Positions 1 to 10,753 of a stretch of DNA of 64,000 nucleotides are shown in pieces. This DNA comes from Cycas panzhihuaensis (lineage: Eukaryota; Cycadophyta). Under the pieces are notes generated by a model. It saw nothing but the letters and a program-made list of their open reading frames with translations. It made no database searches and had not been told where the DNA came from. Location: positions 57,295,741 to 57,359,740 of the forward strand of contig CM041465.1 in NCBI GenBank assembly GCA_023213395.1, in the 5' to 3' direction. The stretch's first letter is position 1. Each line of letters starts with the position of its first letter. The translations under genes and the position numbers were made by a program.

Positions 1-1660
1 GGCAGTTTGCCCATTTGTGGTCAGCCAGACCACATTCCTCACAAATATAATCTCCTTTCTATTTTTGTAATGGGCAGTTTGTTCGAAAGTGTCCCCATCT
101 TAAACATAGATGACAACGGATTGGTTTGGTTTTTCCCTTATACTGTTTAAAGAAATTGCCTTCCTTTCTTTGGTAAAATGACTCCCTCACTGGTGTTTTG
201 TAATAACATTCCCATGTATAATGGTTCGCCCTTTTACAGATTTTGCACCATCGCCTTTCCCCCATTTGCTGATGTTCATTCTTGAAATGCCCCGGTTGTC
301 CATAGGGAGGAGGACACCATATGTTGTCTCAGGATTTTCCTATTCTTAATTTGGCTATTACTGCCCTTAAGTTCTTAATTTCCTCATTTTGTTGGTTTGT
401 GCCAGGAAACACAACCGAGAATTGTTGTTTCAACATTTCAACTTCCTTTCTCAAGGCTTCTACTTTAGGATTTATCATCCATTGGGACACACTTGTTTGC
501 CCAACATTCTGAATTCCAACATTTAAATAACCTGTTCTCATTTGGTTTTCAAATCATAGAGCCAAGTCTTTGACTTGCTCATAGCTATTCAATGGATGAA
601 AAATAATATTTTCTTTTAAATGGGATAACAACCCTTGCACAAAATATTTCAGAGATAAAATTGGGTTCATGGGTATAGCAGGATCCATTTTATTCATAAT
701 AATCCAGAGTCTGCCATCAAAATCAGGACTCACTTGGCATCTGCCAAATTTCTTCTAGGGCTTGAAAAATGGACATTGGATTCCGTAATCGTTGGAACCT
801 GTCCAAAAATTGTTTGTATTGCCTTCCATGTTGGATTTATTTTTGCCACATACTGGTACCACACTATTGCTACTCCCTGCAATGTTGAAAAGAATCGTGC
901 CTTAATTTCATCTGGGTCCTTAATTTTCTTAATTTTTAGCACATTAGAAAACAAGGCCAGATGGTCTCCCAGATCTCTTAAGCCATCACACTATAAATGC
1001 CCAAACATAGCATCATTTTGAACTATTACATACGAAGGGTTTACCTGGTTTCCTCCCCCAGTTGCATTTCTTTGTGCCTGGTTTTCCGGTCTTGTTGGCA
1101 TTGGCCCACTTTGCACGATTTTGTTTGCACCTCTTACTGGGATTGTTGAATTTGTTCCTCCACCTCCGCTCATCCCCTGATTCTGGGGAGTATTGTTTGC
1201 ACTCTCCAGACTTCCTCCTAGCAACATTGATCCTAAAAACATTTTTGCCATCTTACTATAAAGCGGGTTCAGTACATGGGAATGGGAGTCCTTGACATCT
1301 ACAAGATAGCAATCCCACCCCATTGCGGTGGTGCTATATACTTCCAAACTTACTGATTTTCCTTCCTCTAAAATGGCCTACCCTTCCTCTACGTTCTCGG
1401 GGTCTTTGTTCTCTGTCCACTTCGAGGCTTCCGCTTGCAACTCTTGGGTTTCTTCCTAGGTTCCTTCTGTGCTTTCTTTTTCTTGTCCCCTTGGGTCTGA
1501 CTTTTTTCTCGTCTGCCCTTCGCAGGTTTCCTTCTGACTTGCTTCTTTTCGACTGGTTCTTTGGGTTTGCAAATGCCCTCCTGGCTTCTTTTCGCCTCCC
1601 ACCGCTAACTTTGTTCTTGCCTGGTCTCGACCCTTCTTACGGAATTAACCCTTGGTGGCA
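1..1660 (-). pseudogene. Ty3/gypsy-type gag remnant, continuing off the left edge
   Basis: Gag is the structural protein that packages retrotransposon RNA. On the minus strand, conceptual translation gives a Glu/Lys-rich N-terminal part (about 1380-1640), a conserved-looking segment at 991-1347, a capsid-like stretch at 730-954 with the 'VAIVWY' type motif of retrotransposon gag domains, and a short helical segment at 329-541. Three CX2CX4HX4C zinc knuckles follow at about 206-247, 74-115 and 2-43. An in-frame TAG at 59-61 separates the last two, and other stops and shifts break the frame elsewhere. Protease and later domains would lie left of position 1. Several knuckles in one gag are also seen in the gypsy element at 4024-13318. 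The long plus-strand ORF at 1323-1889 is the antisense shadow of the basic/acidic N-terminus. I am confident of the gag identity, less so of the exact start. Confidence 0.75.
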
Positions 1661-2066
1661 TGGACAATCCCCCCTTACTCTTTCATCCTCGGGCGCTCAT
1701 TCTTCTCCAAATTCTGGATACCCGGCAACGAAACCAATGTGCGCCCTACTCCCTTACCCTAACATTCTTGAATACATTCTACAAGAGTTACAAGCAAGAG
1801 AGAGACACAATGTTGGAGCACAAATAACCAAGCTTTCATTATCAAAAGGGCCCTACATCTGGTCCTCTCACAACCAGACGCAAGCCTGAACAGTGTACAA
1901 TGGCCGTAGTGGACAACACTCTGTAGGAATACACAGAAATACAAATCAGTGTTTTTTTCCTTTCTTACAATAACTTTATTTATATTTCCTATCCTACAGT
2001 TATAACCACTTGATGTAACTATTCCATCGTTCTTTAACATCATTTTACACTTTATTCATAACTAAT
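1661..2066. other. Probable leader or LTR of the left-edge element, boundaries unresolved
   Basis: This stretch lies upstream (minus-strand sense) of the gag remnant, so leader and 5' LTR are expected here. A TG start is possible near 1811, but I found no second LTR copy in the window, no clear primer-binding site and no target duplication. It is therefore left unassigned. The minus-strand ORF at 1759-2043 has no recognisable motif. Confidence 0.3.
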
Positions 2067-2276
2067 GTTGCCCTAGTTGCACCGACCGTTGCCCTAGTTA
2101 CACTGGTCGCTGCCCTGGTTGCACTTGTCGAGAATCTGGTTGCACCTGCTAGCAAACTGGTTGTACCTACCAATCGTCTGGTTTCACCTGCCAGCAGTCT
2201 GGTTACACTTGTCTGCATTCCAGTTGCACCTATCTGAGCTTAGTCGCACCTATCTAGAGCCTAGTTGCACCTGTTT
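2067..2276. repeat. 21-bp minisatellite, ten degenerate units
   Basis: Ten consecutive units of 21 bp share a core close to ctggttgcacctgyc, starting at 2067, 2088, 2109, 2130, 2151, 2172, 2193, 2214, 2235 and 2256. One step, between units eight and nine, is 20 bp when the core is aligned. The array lies upstream of the minus-strand gag remnant. A 21-bp period would keep a reading frame, but both the stops on the minus strand and the 20-bp step argue against a present coding role. Confidence 0.85.
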
Positions 2277-2403
2277 TACCTCAAAATAAGAGTTGCCCTT
2301 TTGGCCGCATATAGGGTGGAGAAGACGATTTTTTTGCTATCTATGGAATGTCAAAAGCTATAATTGTATATTTTTTGGAGAATTCTTCAAATAGCAAACT
2401 TCA

Positions 2404-2880
2404 ATGTCAATAGATCTCTCTTGAAGGCCAAGAAACCTATATAGGCTTCCTCCAATCGAGATTTGACAAAAATGTTAGTGGCCAAATATTCGTCTTTGAG
2501 TTCTATTGAAATGCAACTAGAAATATAAGATTGAATTATACTGCGTGAAGAAGTATAAACAAAGGTTCCTCCAAATTCGGTTTCTCAATAAGATAACATG
2601 ATTTAACCATTTGATGAATCATCTCATTTGAAAAAAATAAAAATGTAAACCAAAGATGAGAATGAAGAAAAGAATAAGAACGAAGAGCCTACAAACTGAA
2701 GAAAAAAGAGCTAAACTTAGAATCAAAACCAAAATGAGAGCCAGAAGTGAGTGACAAACCTTATCAAAATGTGTATCAAAAAGTTTCCTAAAAAATTAAA
2801 AGAATAAATTAGACCTTGGGATTGATTGAGAAATATGTGCCAAGAGTGAAGAGAGAAATGGATCAAAAATTGATATTAAA
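2404..2880 (+). pseudogene. Decayed open reading frame, family not recognised
   Basis: One plus-strand frame reads as protein-like sequence for about 160 codons, beginning near AATGTCAATAGATC. It is interrupted by stops of the TAA, TAG and TGA kinds that each sit where a Gln, Arg or Trp codon would differ by one C-to-T or G-to-A change. The product would be hydrophilic, with a Ser/Gln-rich first half, a Lys/Glu-rich middle and an end rich in Trp and charged residues (…PWD, …REKW). No retrotransposon motif is visible and the frame has no clear start. It could be the N-terminal part of an unknown element protein or a host-derived fragment. The case rests on composition and stop pattern only. 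Confidence 0.35.
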
Positions 2881-3219
2881 ATATATTTAAAAAAGACTCT
2901 CAAAATAAAGCAAGTTTTGTTGGGCTTGAAAAAAAGGGAAAAGTGCACATCACAAAGGATGAAAGAAGTTAGCATTAAGCAACAACTAACAACATTTAAA
3001 GCATCCCACTGCAATGTTTGTAAATGTTGTATTGCAAAGTTTTGGAAATAAAAGCATTAGGAATAAGAAATTGTTACAAAATGTCATTACAAATGTTGTT
3101 AATAAATTCTTGCCCGACAATGATCTTAGGAACTAGGTTCTTCTTCTTCTTCTTTGTGCAAACTACGCTCACTTTGCCTTCCCCTTTTTAATGTTTTTTC
3201 TTCAATTTCTTTAGATTTC

Positions 3220-3640
3220 ACACATGCAAGCACCCATCCATATCAAGATAGACATATCCATGCACTTACACGTCTGAAGGGACATGAGAGTGCTCACATG
3301 TATTATGCCAAAACCAATAAATAAATAAATAACAAACAAGCAATGCCTCTTTCCCATGCATAAGCATAAATGGACATGCATATGCTTAAACTTACATACA
3401 ACTAGTAGTATACTCATATATACATGCATGCATTCATGTATATGTATGGATACATGCCGATGCATGCATATACTTACACATGAATAGGAACAACCAGACA
3501 CATGCATGTACGTATACACATGTATACTTGAACATAGCCATACACATAGACAAACACACATGCATACATACACATTTATATTCACACAACACATGCACAC
3601 GTACATTTATAGACATATACATGTAGTTTGAGGTTATAAA
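3220..3640. repeat. Alternating purine-pyrimidine tract (degenerate ACATGCAT/TATACA)
   Basis: The sequence is dominated by short alternating steps such as acatgcat, tacatgtata and cacatgcata, forming an imperfect microsatellite-like block. Cys/His/Met/Val-rich ORFs on the minus strand at 3211-3606 and 3434-3703 are products of this composition and have no motif. I therefore do not call them genes. Such alternating tracts can adopt Z-DNA, which is a general property and not shown here. Confidence 0.6.
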
Positions 3641-4018
3641 TTGGACATTAAATAAGGGTTTTAAGAAAATCCTATGGAAATTGTTCATTATTTCATCCTT
3701 CACAAGCTAGTCTTATTGACATGTATATGATCACATATCCTCAAGACATGTTCCATGTCGAGCCTTACTCATAAAAGCCACATTGAAGATCAAATCATAT
3801 TCTCAAATTTGTCCCACATCATCATTCATACAAAATCCTTATCTTGAGTTATCACATACCCCATTTATACATAAACATGCACATACACAAATAAATTAAT
3901 TTTTATGGGACCTAATAGTCTTTTGATGATATTTTATGAAGTACATTAAACAAGACTAGATTGAAAAGATCTTATTGAAAGGCAAAATTGAAAGAATTTT
4001 CTTGCATCACTCGAGTTT
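3641..4018. other. Unassigned AT-rich flank left of the gypsy element
   Basis: No ORF, RNA gene or repeat relationship was seen. It is the pre-insertion flank of the element starting at 4024. The last bases, 4019-4023 gtttc, form the left target duplication. Confidence 0.5.
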
Positions 4019-4023
4019 GTTTC

Positions 4024-4092
4024 TATTAGGCACCATTTTGTTAATTATGTCATTTAGTTTGGGTTAGTTACTAAACGACATAACAACGGTTC

Positions 4093-4131
<39 letters not shown>

Positions 4132-4396
4132 GAGGACAAATGAGGGGTATGCAATGTGGCGCACCCTGATCCTAATGGATGGTTCTGGTTTTGCTTGGGA
4201 TGATTACATCCGGTCATGTACATTCAATTTTGATATAATATAATTGATATTATGTACATTTGCAATGTTGTACTTCTGAACACTGTTTATATGTTGTTAC
4301 TATTCATATATTGTATCATTAGAATTGTGCATATTGTGTTGATCGTGTTGTAATATCATCTCTTCCTAGTACGAACCTATATTCTTGCAGTTAACA
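4024..4396 (+). repeat. 5' LTR of the gypsy element
   Basis: It begins TATTAGGCACC (TGTTAGGCACC in the 3' copy, so the initial TG has decayed to TA) and ends TTAACA. It contains an (AT)n run at 4095-4129 that is shorter and followed by (AG)n in the other copy. The length is 373 bp. Confidence 0.88.
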
Positions 4397-4398
4397 TC

Positions 4399-4415
4399 TG
4401 CTGTCATTGCCGATG
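4399..4415 (+). other. Degenerate primer-binding site, tRNA-Asp type
   Basis: Two bases after the LTR, tgctgtcattgccgatg aligns with the plant gypsy primer site TGGCGCCGTTGCCGGGGA. It keeps TTGCCG, and most differences are transitions. That site is complementary to the 3' end of plant tRNA-Asp. Confidence 0.6.
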
Positions 4416-4456
4416 TAGGAATGAGATAAATGATGGAGAGAACAAGATAGATACAA

Positions 4457-6243
4457 ATGACAATTCGTAATCGTTATGGAAACCAAACTGCACTGGGCGA
4501 ATTAAACTTCATTCAATTTTCAAAAGAAGATTTTAGGATCATACTTCAGTTGAAACCTTACCTATTGTGGAAAGGCATCATCGAGCAATATCTTGATGAT
4601 ATTGTCATTTAAGAACCAGTGATGCTCGCGAATATTGTCGAACACCTTTGTTCTGATGCACGACACAGCACAAACAACGTATATATTTAAGCATATCATA
4701 AACCAACAAACACAACCAAGACGATCTGATCGATTGCATACGTTAAGACAACAAGGGTTAAAAACATTAACAAAGATCGATTAGTCAATAATTGAAAGAG
4801 GACAAGAGGTCTAGCAAGCCTGGAAATAGAAACACAGTCCGAACCTAGACTTAATAGAAATCGAGGAAGTGTTTGCACATCTGAGTTTACGTGAAAAGGA
4901 GCAAGCCCTTATACAAGATCAAGATCAAGAACATCCTAGTCCAAGACAAAAAAGGGCATGATTCAAAAACTACTATAAACATAGAAAAAAGAAGAAGCCT
5001 ACAAAGGAATCTCGACAACGAAGAATACAACAACTTAAGCATATAAGATAACCGATAAAATCATTGGAAGCATCGACAACAACAATGGCGACATCGTCCA
5101 CAACCATGAAAGGAGGAGCGAAGCAAAAACTATTGACTTTCAACGAGAAAGCAGATGAAGATCCAACCAAACATTATAATGTGTGTGAAGATAATATGGA
5201 CGACCAGTGGTAAAACTGACAAAGATATCTGGTTGCAATCATTTTCGACCACACTACGAGATGTTGCGAATGACTGGTTTAAGAAATTCAAAGGTGGTCA
5301 CTTCAAGAATTGGTCCTCCTTATGAGAAGCATTTGAAAAAGAATTCAAACTGTTGTGGGATGGTAGTGAGGTGGTGGACCAAATCTACACTCTGAAGCAA
5401 GAACCCAACGAAACAATAAGAAGCTACAACACAGTTAAGAAGTTTGGAAAAAAAAAAGAATGGAAAGCAAAGTAACAAATGGGTTAAGAAAGGGATGGTT
5501 CTTAGAAGGATTGCTTCTGAAATATAGAAGAAAGTTACAGATCGTGCCTCCTGTATCATATCATGAAGCAATAGACCATGCGATGAGTCTTGAGATCAAA
5601 GAGAAAGTAGAAGCCTGGCACCAAGAAAAGATAAGTGAAGCTGAAGTAAAAGAAGAATTTTCAATAGAAGCTCTGAGGGAAGATTTGACGACAATGTTCA
5701 AGGATTTTACACAAAATCAACCTAAAGAACGACGCCACATATGGTGTATCAAATGTCATACTGAAGGCCATACGAAGTCAGAATGTCCAGAGAATCAAGG
5801 ATTCAAATATTACTACATCTGCAAAATGAGCAATCATGATACTGACAAATGTGGATTTAATATCTGCGCACGGAGGAGACAAGAATGGGATGTCTTCTTT
5901 ACTTGACAAGAGACGAATAAACCACCTCTCGGAAGAGGGTGCAGAGGTCGACCAGTGCAACGAGACTCTCAAGGACAACCAATGGTGCAATGCTTTCAAT
6001 GAAAATTGTGGGGACACTTTAGTAGAGACTGTCCTAATGCAGAGAATAACGTCTCAACATTATATCGATGGTGCGGACCAGGTGACCATGATGACGACCA
6101 CTTCCTTAAACAACAAAACAAAAATGTCAATCTGGTAGGAGTAACGGCTGAAGATAAAGTTCAAACGCTACCAACATATGTGGTGTATACAAGGAGGGCC
6201 AAGCAATCGGAGTACCCTGAACCCGAAAAGGAAAAAGAATGAT
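4457..6243 (+). pseudogene. gag of the gypsy element
   Basis: An ATG at 4457 opens a short frame that is soon broken. The clear capsid (retrotransposon gag) domain lies at about 5222-5450, with the WLQSF, VANDWF, WSSL and QEPNETIRSY landmarks. The frame then reaches a zinc-knuckle region: an intact CX2CX4HX4C at about 5740-5790, a second at about 5815-5855 whose first Cys is Tyr, and a third at about 5990-6035 whose second Cys codon reads TGA. Several stops and at least two frame changes interrupt it. The repeated-knuckle layout parallels the gag at 1-1660. The role would be RNA packaging into cytoplasmic particles. Confidence 0.8.
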
Positions 6244-6523
6244 TAGGTCAAGCTAAGGAATTAATACAAACACTAAAAAAACAAGAATACGATGTGACTT
6301 TGACAAAACCACAACCTACGGGACCAACAAAGAATGGACTGACAAAATCAATAATGGCAACAGAAGACAATATAGTGACTAAGGGTAATACCAAAACTAC
6401 TACCCTAATCTTGGAGCAAATCCTACAAGAAGAAGTAACCATCAATTGTCAACATTACTTGAACACGATGAATTGTTAGTACAAGCACTCGAAGACTACA
6501 TACGATAACTTAAGATAAAGAGA

Positions 6524-6996
6524 ATGGGGAACACACAAATCACAGCAAAAGAGTGCATCGTGAGTCTTAGTAAATTAGCAATACAGGAACCCCACATAGA
6601 ATATCATGCACGTTCTCTCATAATCGATCAAAACATAATCGTCTCAATGAATATATTGGGGCAGGTATTGCGGAATACAGTAATAGATGGTGGGGTTGTA
6701 GTAAACATCATTCCAATTACAACTTGGAAAGCGATCGGTAGACCAAAGCTATGGCTCCCTACATTTCGATTACAGTTAACTGATCAACATGGCGTGTAAC
6801 CACTGGGAATGATGCAAGCATAGAAAATACAAATAGAAAACCTAGAATTTGTAATGGATTTTGCTGTAATACCTATGATTGACAAAACACCTCCACCTTA
6901 TGAGGCCCTTTTAGGTCGACCTTGGTTACGAAATGTGCGCGTACTTCAAAATTGGGGACGCAATACATTAACAATAAAGCAAAAGGGAAAAACGTA
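6524..6996 (+). pseudogene. Aspartic protease domain of the gypsy element
   Basis: Retroviral-type protease would cut the Gag-Pol precursor. The frame at 6524-6799 and its continuation to about 6996 match the gypsy protease pattern: VIDGGVVVNIIP in place of the usual VIDSGSSVNVIP, then YEALLGRPWL near the end. The catalytic D-S/T-G triplet reads D-G-G, so the active site is altered. A stop at 6797-6799 splits the domain. It is preceded by gag and followed by an acidic linker. Confidence 0.75.
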
Positions 6997-6997
6997 A

Positions 6998-7237
6998 TTG
7001 ATTAATTTAAATTGTCATACTATAAGTGAAGAATTAATAGATTCTAGTTCTTCTTCTGATGATGACGATAGTAATATTGACGATAATGAATGTACTGACA
7101 GTACTAAAGAGGATCACCCTTTAAGTACAATATTTGACAATGATAATATATGCGAACCTATTGAAGGTGTTTTGTATTTGGATGCTTGTTCTGAAGACGA
7201 GTTAGAATCAACTAGTGGATTACTTCATTGGCAATAG
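6998..7237 (+). pseudogene. Acidic linker between protease and RT
   Basis: This is a Ser/Asp/Glu-rich stretch of about 79 residues (a run of Ser followed by Asp residues near residues 15-30). It has no enzymatic motif and sits between the protease and RT domains of the gypsy element. Gypsy element F carries a similar Asp/Ser-rich segment in the same relative place at 23482-23712 (-). It is probably a disordered polyprotein linker. Confidence 0.55.
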
Positions 7238-7447
7238 TAAGAATATGAAATGTTTTCATGTTATCTCGTTGAAATAGAACCTCTAAACAATAAAACCATT
7301 TATTAGATTCAAAATATTAATGATCAGTACAAATATCTCGACCATTATTACGAAGTTACTAAAGGTGATCAAACAATACTTCAAAATCCAGCACATAACT
7401 TTCAAGATAAAATTTTCTATGAGGAAGCACCTCAACGACTTATAAAT

Positions 7448-8440
7448 TTGGGAATTGAACATAACAAACAAACTGTAATGTTAAGAAAAACATGGGATCC
7501 AACATTGGTGGCAGTGGCAATAAAAATTTTCATAAAATATAAGGATGTTTTTGCTTGGATGTATAAGGATTTAAAAGGGATACCAAGAGAATTATGCAAA
7601 CATAAAATAGAACTAATACTAGGATCAAAAGTGGTAAAAAACAAACTGTGAACCCTAAATATGCAGAACAAGTGGATGCAGAAATAAGAAAATGTTCGAT
7701 GCACAAATCATATTTAAGGTCAAAACGAGTGACTGGGTATCTCCAATAGTGGTAGTTCCTAAGAAAAATGGGAAATTACATATTTGTGTTGATTTTCAGA
7801 AATTAAACGCAGTAACTTATAAGGACCTATTCCCTATACCATTCACAGATATTATATTGGAAGAAGTAGCAGGACACGAGGTGTATTCATTTCTAGATGG
7901 TTTTGCTGGGTATAATTAAATAAGTATTGCAAGAAAAGATAGGTTAAAAACTATGTTTATTACCCAAATTGGAATTTTTACATACAACCACATATTGTTT
8001 AGGCTGTGTAATGCTCCAACCACCTTTCAACGAATAATCATGCACATATTCGATCAATTATCTTCGAAGCTAGTGAAAGTGTTTTTGGATGATTGGTCTA
8101 TTTATGGAAACATTGAAGATCACCTTCCTCTATTAACAGAATGTTTAGAAGTTAGAAAACAAGGTTATCACTAAATCTGGAGAAATGTCAATTTTTAGTC
8201 CCATACGAAAAATTATTAGGACATTGTATGTGCTCGATGGTTAAAAACGGATCTAGACAAAATCAAAGTTATTATGAACTTAGTGCCACCATCAAACAGT
8301 ACAGAAGTACAAATTTTTCTTGGACACATGGGGTATTACCATCGATTTTTAAAAGGATTTTCTTATATTCCACATCCCTTAGAAGAGTTGTTAATAAAAG
8401 GTGTAAGTTTCACTTGGGGAAGTGAGCAGTAAAAAGCATT
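7448..8440 (+). pseudogene. Reverse transcriptase domain of the gypsy element
   Basis: RT copies element RNA into DNA. Landmarks in order are FAWMYKDLKGIP (about 7551-7586), SPIVVVPKKNGK, the CVDFQKLN block, FLDGFAGYN, LCNAPTTFQR and the catalytic FLDDWSIYG (about 8084-8110), where the usual Y/F-x-DD is FLDD. The frame breaks at 7651, 7919 and 8174, some breaks being simple in-frame stops and some frame changes. The motif set is typical of plant gypsy pol. All catalytic Asp residues are still readable, but the stops make the protein impossible. Confidence 0.85.
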
Positions 8441-8890
8441 CGACAACCTTAAAGATAGACTTATTATAGTCTCAATTTTAACCCACCTAGACTGGACAAA
8501 GGAATTCCATATTCATGTAGATACATTGCAAATAGCAATTGAATGTACACTTGCTCAAGAGGGAAGTCACAAGTTAGACTTACCTATTTATTTCGCTAGC
8601 GGCACTTAAATAAGGTAGAGAAGAATTATTCAACAACGGAAAGAGAAGTGTTAGGGATGATATATGTTGTACAGAAATTCTGACACTACCTTTTAGCAAA
8701 CCCCTATGTATTTTTTGTGGATCATTAAGCTCTTTTATATATAATCAATAAGCCCATAATCCAAAGCAGAATAAGTCCATGGCTGTAATTACTACAAGAA
8801 TTTAACTTCAAAGTAATAGTTTGACTAGGGCGTACGCATGTGGCTGCTAATCATTTATCAAGAATTAAGATAGGAGAAGAACCTTTTGGC
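8441..8890 (+). pseudogene. RNase H domain of the gypsy element
   Basis: RNase H removes the RNA strand during reverse transcription. One frame gives a recognisable gypsy RNase H: NKVEKNYSTTEREVLGMIY, then VQKF-stop-HYLLANP, FFVDH-stop-ALLYIINKP, and HVAANHLSRI at about 8835-8865. The stops fall where relatives have Trp (KFWHYL) and Gln (DHQAL), each one transition away. It joins RT to integrase. This domain is one of the clearest examples of the decay pattern in the window. Confidence 0.8.
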
Positions 8891-9039
8891 ATAAACAATG
8901 ATTTTTTGGATGCTAAACTTTTTCAAGTAATCATAACACCTCCAACTTATGATGAGATAACAAGATATGTCAGTTTGGGCTCATTTTCCCACAGACATGC
9001 CTTCACAACAATGCAAAGATTTGATAAAAAAGGTGGCAC

Positions 9040-10230
9040 CTTATCAACTAATAGGACTCTATATAAATTGGGGAAATATTATGTATTAAGACGATGCATG
9101 ATGCAAGGGGAAGTACCAACAATACTTAGTAAAGCTCATAAAGGAACCACGAGTGGTCATTTGGGCCCTAAAAGTATAGCTAGGAAAATATTGTTATCAG
9201 GGCTGTGGTGGCCGTAATTATTTAAGGACACAAAGGAATTTATACTAACATGTGATATTTGCAAACGAATGAAACGACCTCTCCAACATGACTTTATGCC
9301 CTTACAATCATCATTGGTTCAAGGAGTTTTGGAATGATAGGGATTAGATTTTGTTGGATCTTTCAGACACATTGCAAGAACAAATTAGACAAAATATATT
9401 ATAGTAGCAACAGATTATCTCACGAAGTGGGTTGAGACAAAGGCACTTTGAGACAATTCAACACGAAGTACAACTATATTTCTCTATGAAAATATTATCA
9501 CTAGATTTGGATGTCCCCTAGAATTTGTCAGTGATAGAGGAACACATTTTATAAATGAGGCAATTTATTGCTTAACTCAGGAATTTATGATTACACATCA
9601 TAAATTGACACCCTATTACCCACGAGCCAATGGGCAACTAGAATCAAGCAACAAAATCATAGTCACAATGTTAACAAAACTATGTAATGCAAGTAGAAAC
9701 GATTTGGCAAAATAACTACATTCAGTATTATGGGGTTTTAGGACTACCTATAAAATTTCAATTGGTCATACACCGTTTTAGTTAGTATATGATGTAGAAG
9801 CAGTTCTTCTTATAGAGTTTATAGTACCAAGCCTAAGAATCACGGTCTAACAACAATGGTTAGATACAACTAGCCTTCAGAATCAACTAGAAGCCATTCT
9901 TGCTCTTGATAAAAAATAACAACATGCTCAATGGGTAATGAACACAATACAACAACGAAGAAAACAATGGCACAACAAGAGACTACCCCTGAAAACAATT
10001 AAAGAATGAGCAATGGTGTTTAAATACGATGGCAAACACTTCATAAAACCATGCAAGCTTAAGGTTCATTGGCTCGGTCTGTTTATAGTTTAAAAAAATT
10101 TTGAAAATGGCTCAGTGGAAATAACGCATATCAATGATGATGAGCAAACAATTGTGGTCAATGGATCAAAATTCAAAAAGTATAAAATCAAAGCAGAAAC
10201 AGACTACTAGGCTATCAAGACGAAGGATGA
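9040..10230 (+). pseudogene. Integrase domain of the gypsy element
   Basis: Integrase inserts the cDNA into the genome. The N-terminal HHCC zinc site is readable (KAHKGTTSGHLG … CDICKRMK, about 9130-9275). The catalytic core keeps the D, D and E positions in ATDYLTKW (about 9408-9432), VSDRGTHF and ANGQLESSNK. After it comes the usual LWGFRTTYK … LVYDVEAVL segment and a C-terminal region. Stops occur at the usual places (for example a TGA in KAL-stop-DN where Arg CGA is likely). No chromodomain was recognised before about 10230. Confidence 0.85.
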
Positions 10231-10351
10231 GAAGGACATCCATAATCAATAAATGCTGATGCCACCGACCTGGGCAAGCGACAACTGATGAGTTGGAACA
10301 GGGTGCACATCACTCGCATAATTAAATTAGGGATTTAAAAAAAAAGAAAAG

Positions 10352-10382
<31 letters not shown>

Positions 10383-10410
10383 AAAACAAAAACAAAAAAG
10401 TAAAATTATT

Positions 10411-10460
<50 letters not shown>

Positions 10461-10470
10461 AGAAGAGAGA
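10352..10470 (+). repeat. (AT)n and (GA)n microsatellites after integrase
   Basis: An AT run at 10352-10375 is followed by an A-rich stretch and a GA run at 10415-10470 that ends in aagaag. These lie in the gap between the integrase end and the extra ORF. The 83-aa minus-strand ORF over them is a composition artefact. Confidence 0.9.
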
Positions 10471-10522
10471 AATATATAAATTTTGATCGGCCAATCGACC
10501 GCCATCCGACCGACCATGGGAC

Positions 10523-10564
10523 GGCCCATGGTTTCGCCCAAACCATGGGCGAAAACCATGGGCC
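10523..10564 (+). other. Strong hairpin upstream of the extra ORF
   Basis: The left arm GGCCCATGGTTTCGCCC (10523-10539) pairs with 10547-10564 with a single bulged base, leaving a loop of about 7 nt. It is the most stable inverted repeat I noticed. It lies between pol and the extra ORF and about 20 bp before a TATA-like motif. The function is unknown. Confidence 0.8.
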
Positions 10565-10582
10565 TGTACCTACCCTCTCTAT

Positions 10583-10612
10583 TATAAATCGAAGAGGGGG
10601 GGGGGGGGGGGG
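10583..10612 (+). promoter_or_regulatory. TATA-like motif and 17-G run, possible internal promoter
   Basis: TATAAAT at 10583-10589 is followed by a run of 17 G at 10596-10612 and then about 140 bp of leader-like sequence before the ATG at 10754. A TATA box ahead of a separate ORF would allow its own transcript. No start site can be shown, and the G run could also be a length artefact of assembly. The call is an inference from position alone. Confidence 0.3.
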
Positions 10613-10753
10613 CTTTGTAAAAACGCAAAGGAGTTTGGAGTCAGTATTTCAAAGGGAGCCTGGGAGCTATGCAGCCAGTAAGCCAGAGAATCAGAAGCTT
10701 GGGTGGAATAGAGTATTGATAAGGGAACGAGGGGAGAAGACAACAATTATGCG

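Noticed and set aside
1323-1889. 188-codon plus-strand ORF
   Set aside because: It is antisense to the acidic/basic N-terminus of the minus-strand gag and its Leu/Phe/Ser/Pro-rich product is a typical shadow of that composition.
2067-2276. CRISPR array
   Set aside because: The units are contiguous with no spacers, and the setting is plant retroelement DNA.
3211-3703. Two minus-strand ORFs of 131 and 89 codons rich in Cys, His, Met and Val
   Set aside because: They follow from the alternating acatgcat-type repeat; no motif or start context supports a gene.
4095-4129. (AT)n run as a promoter TATA region of the gypsy LTR
   Set aside because: A pure AT microsatellite differing between the two LTRs gives no evidence of a TATA box.
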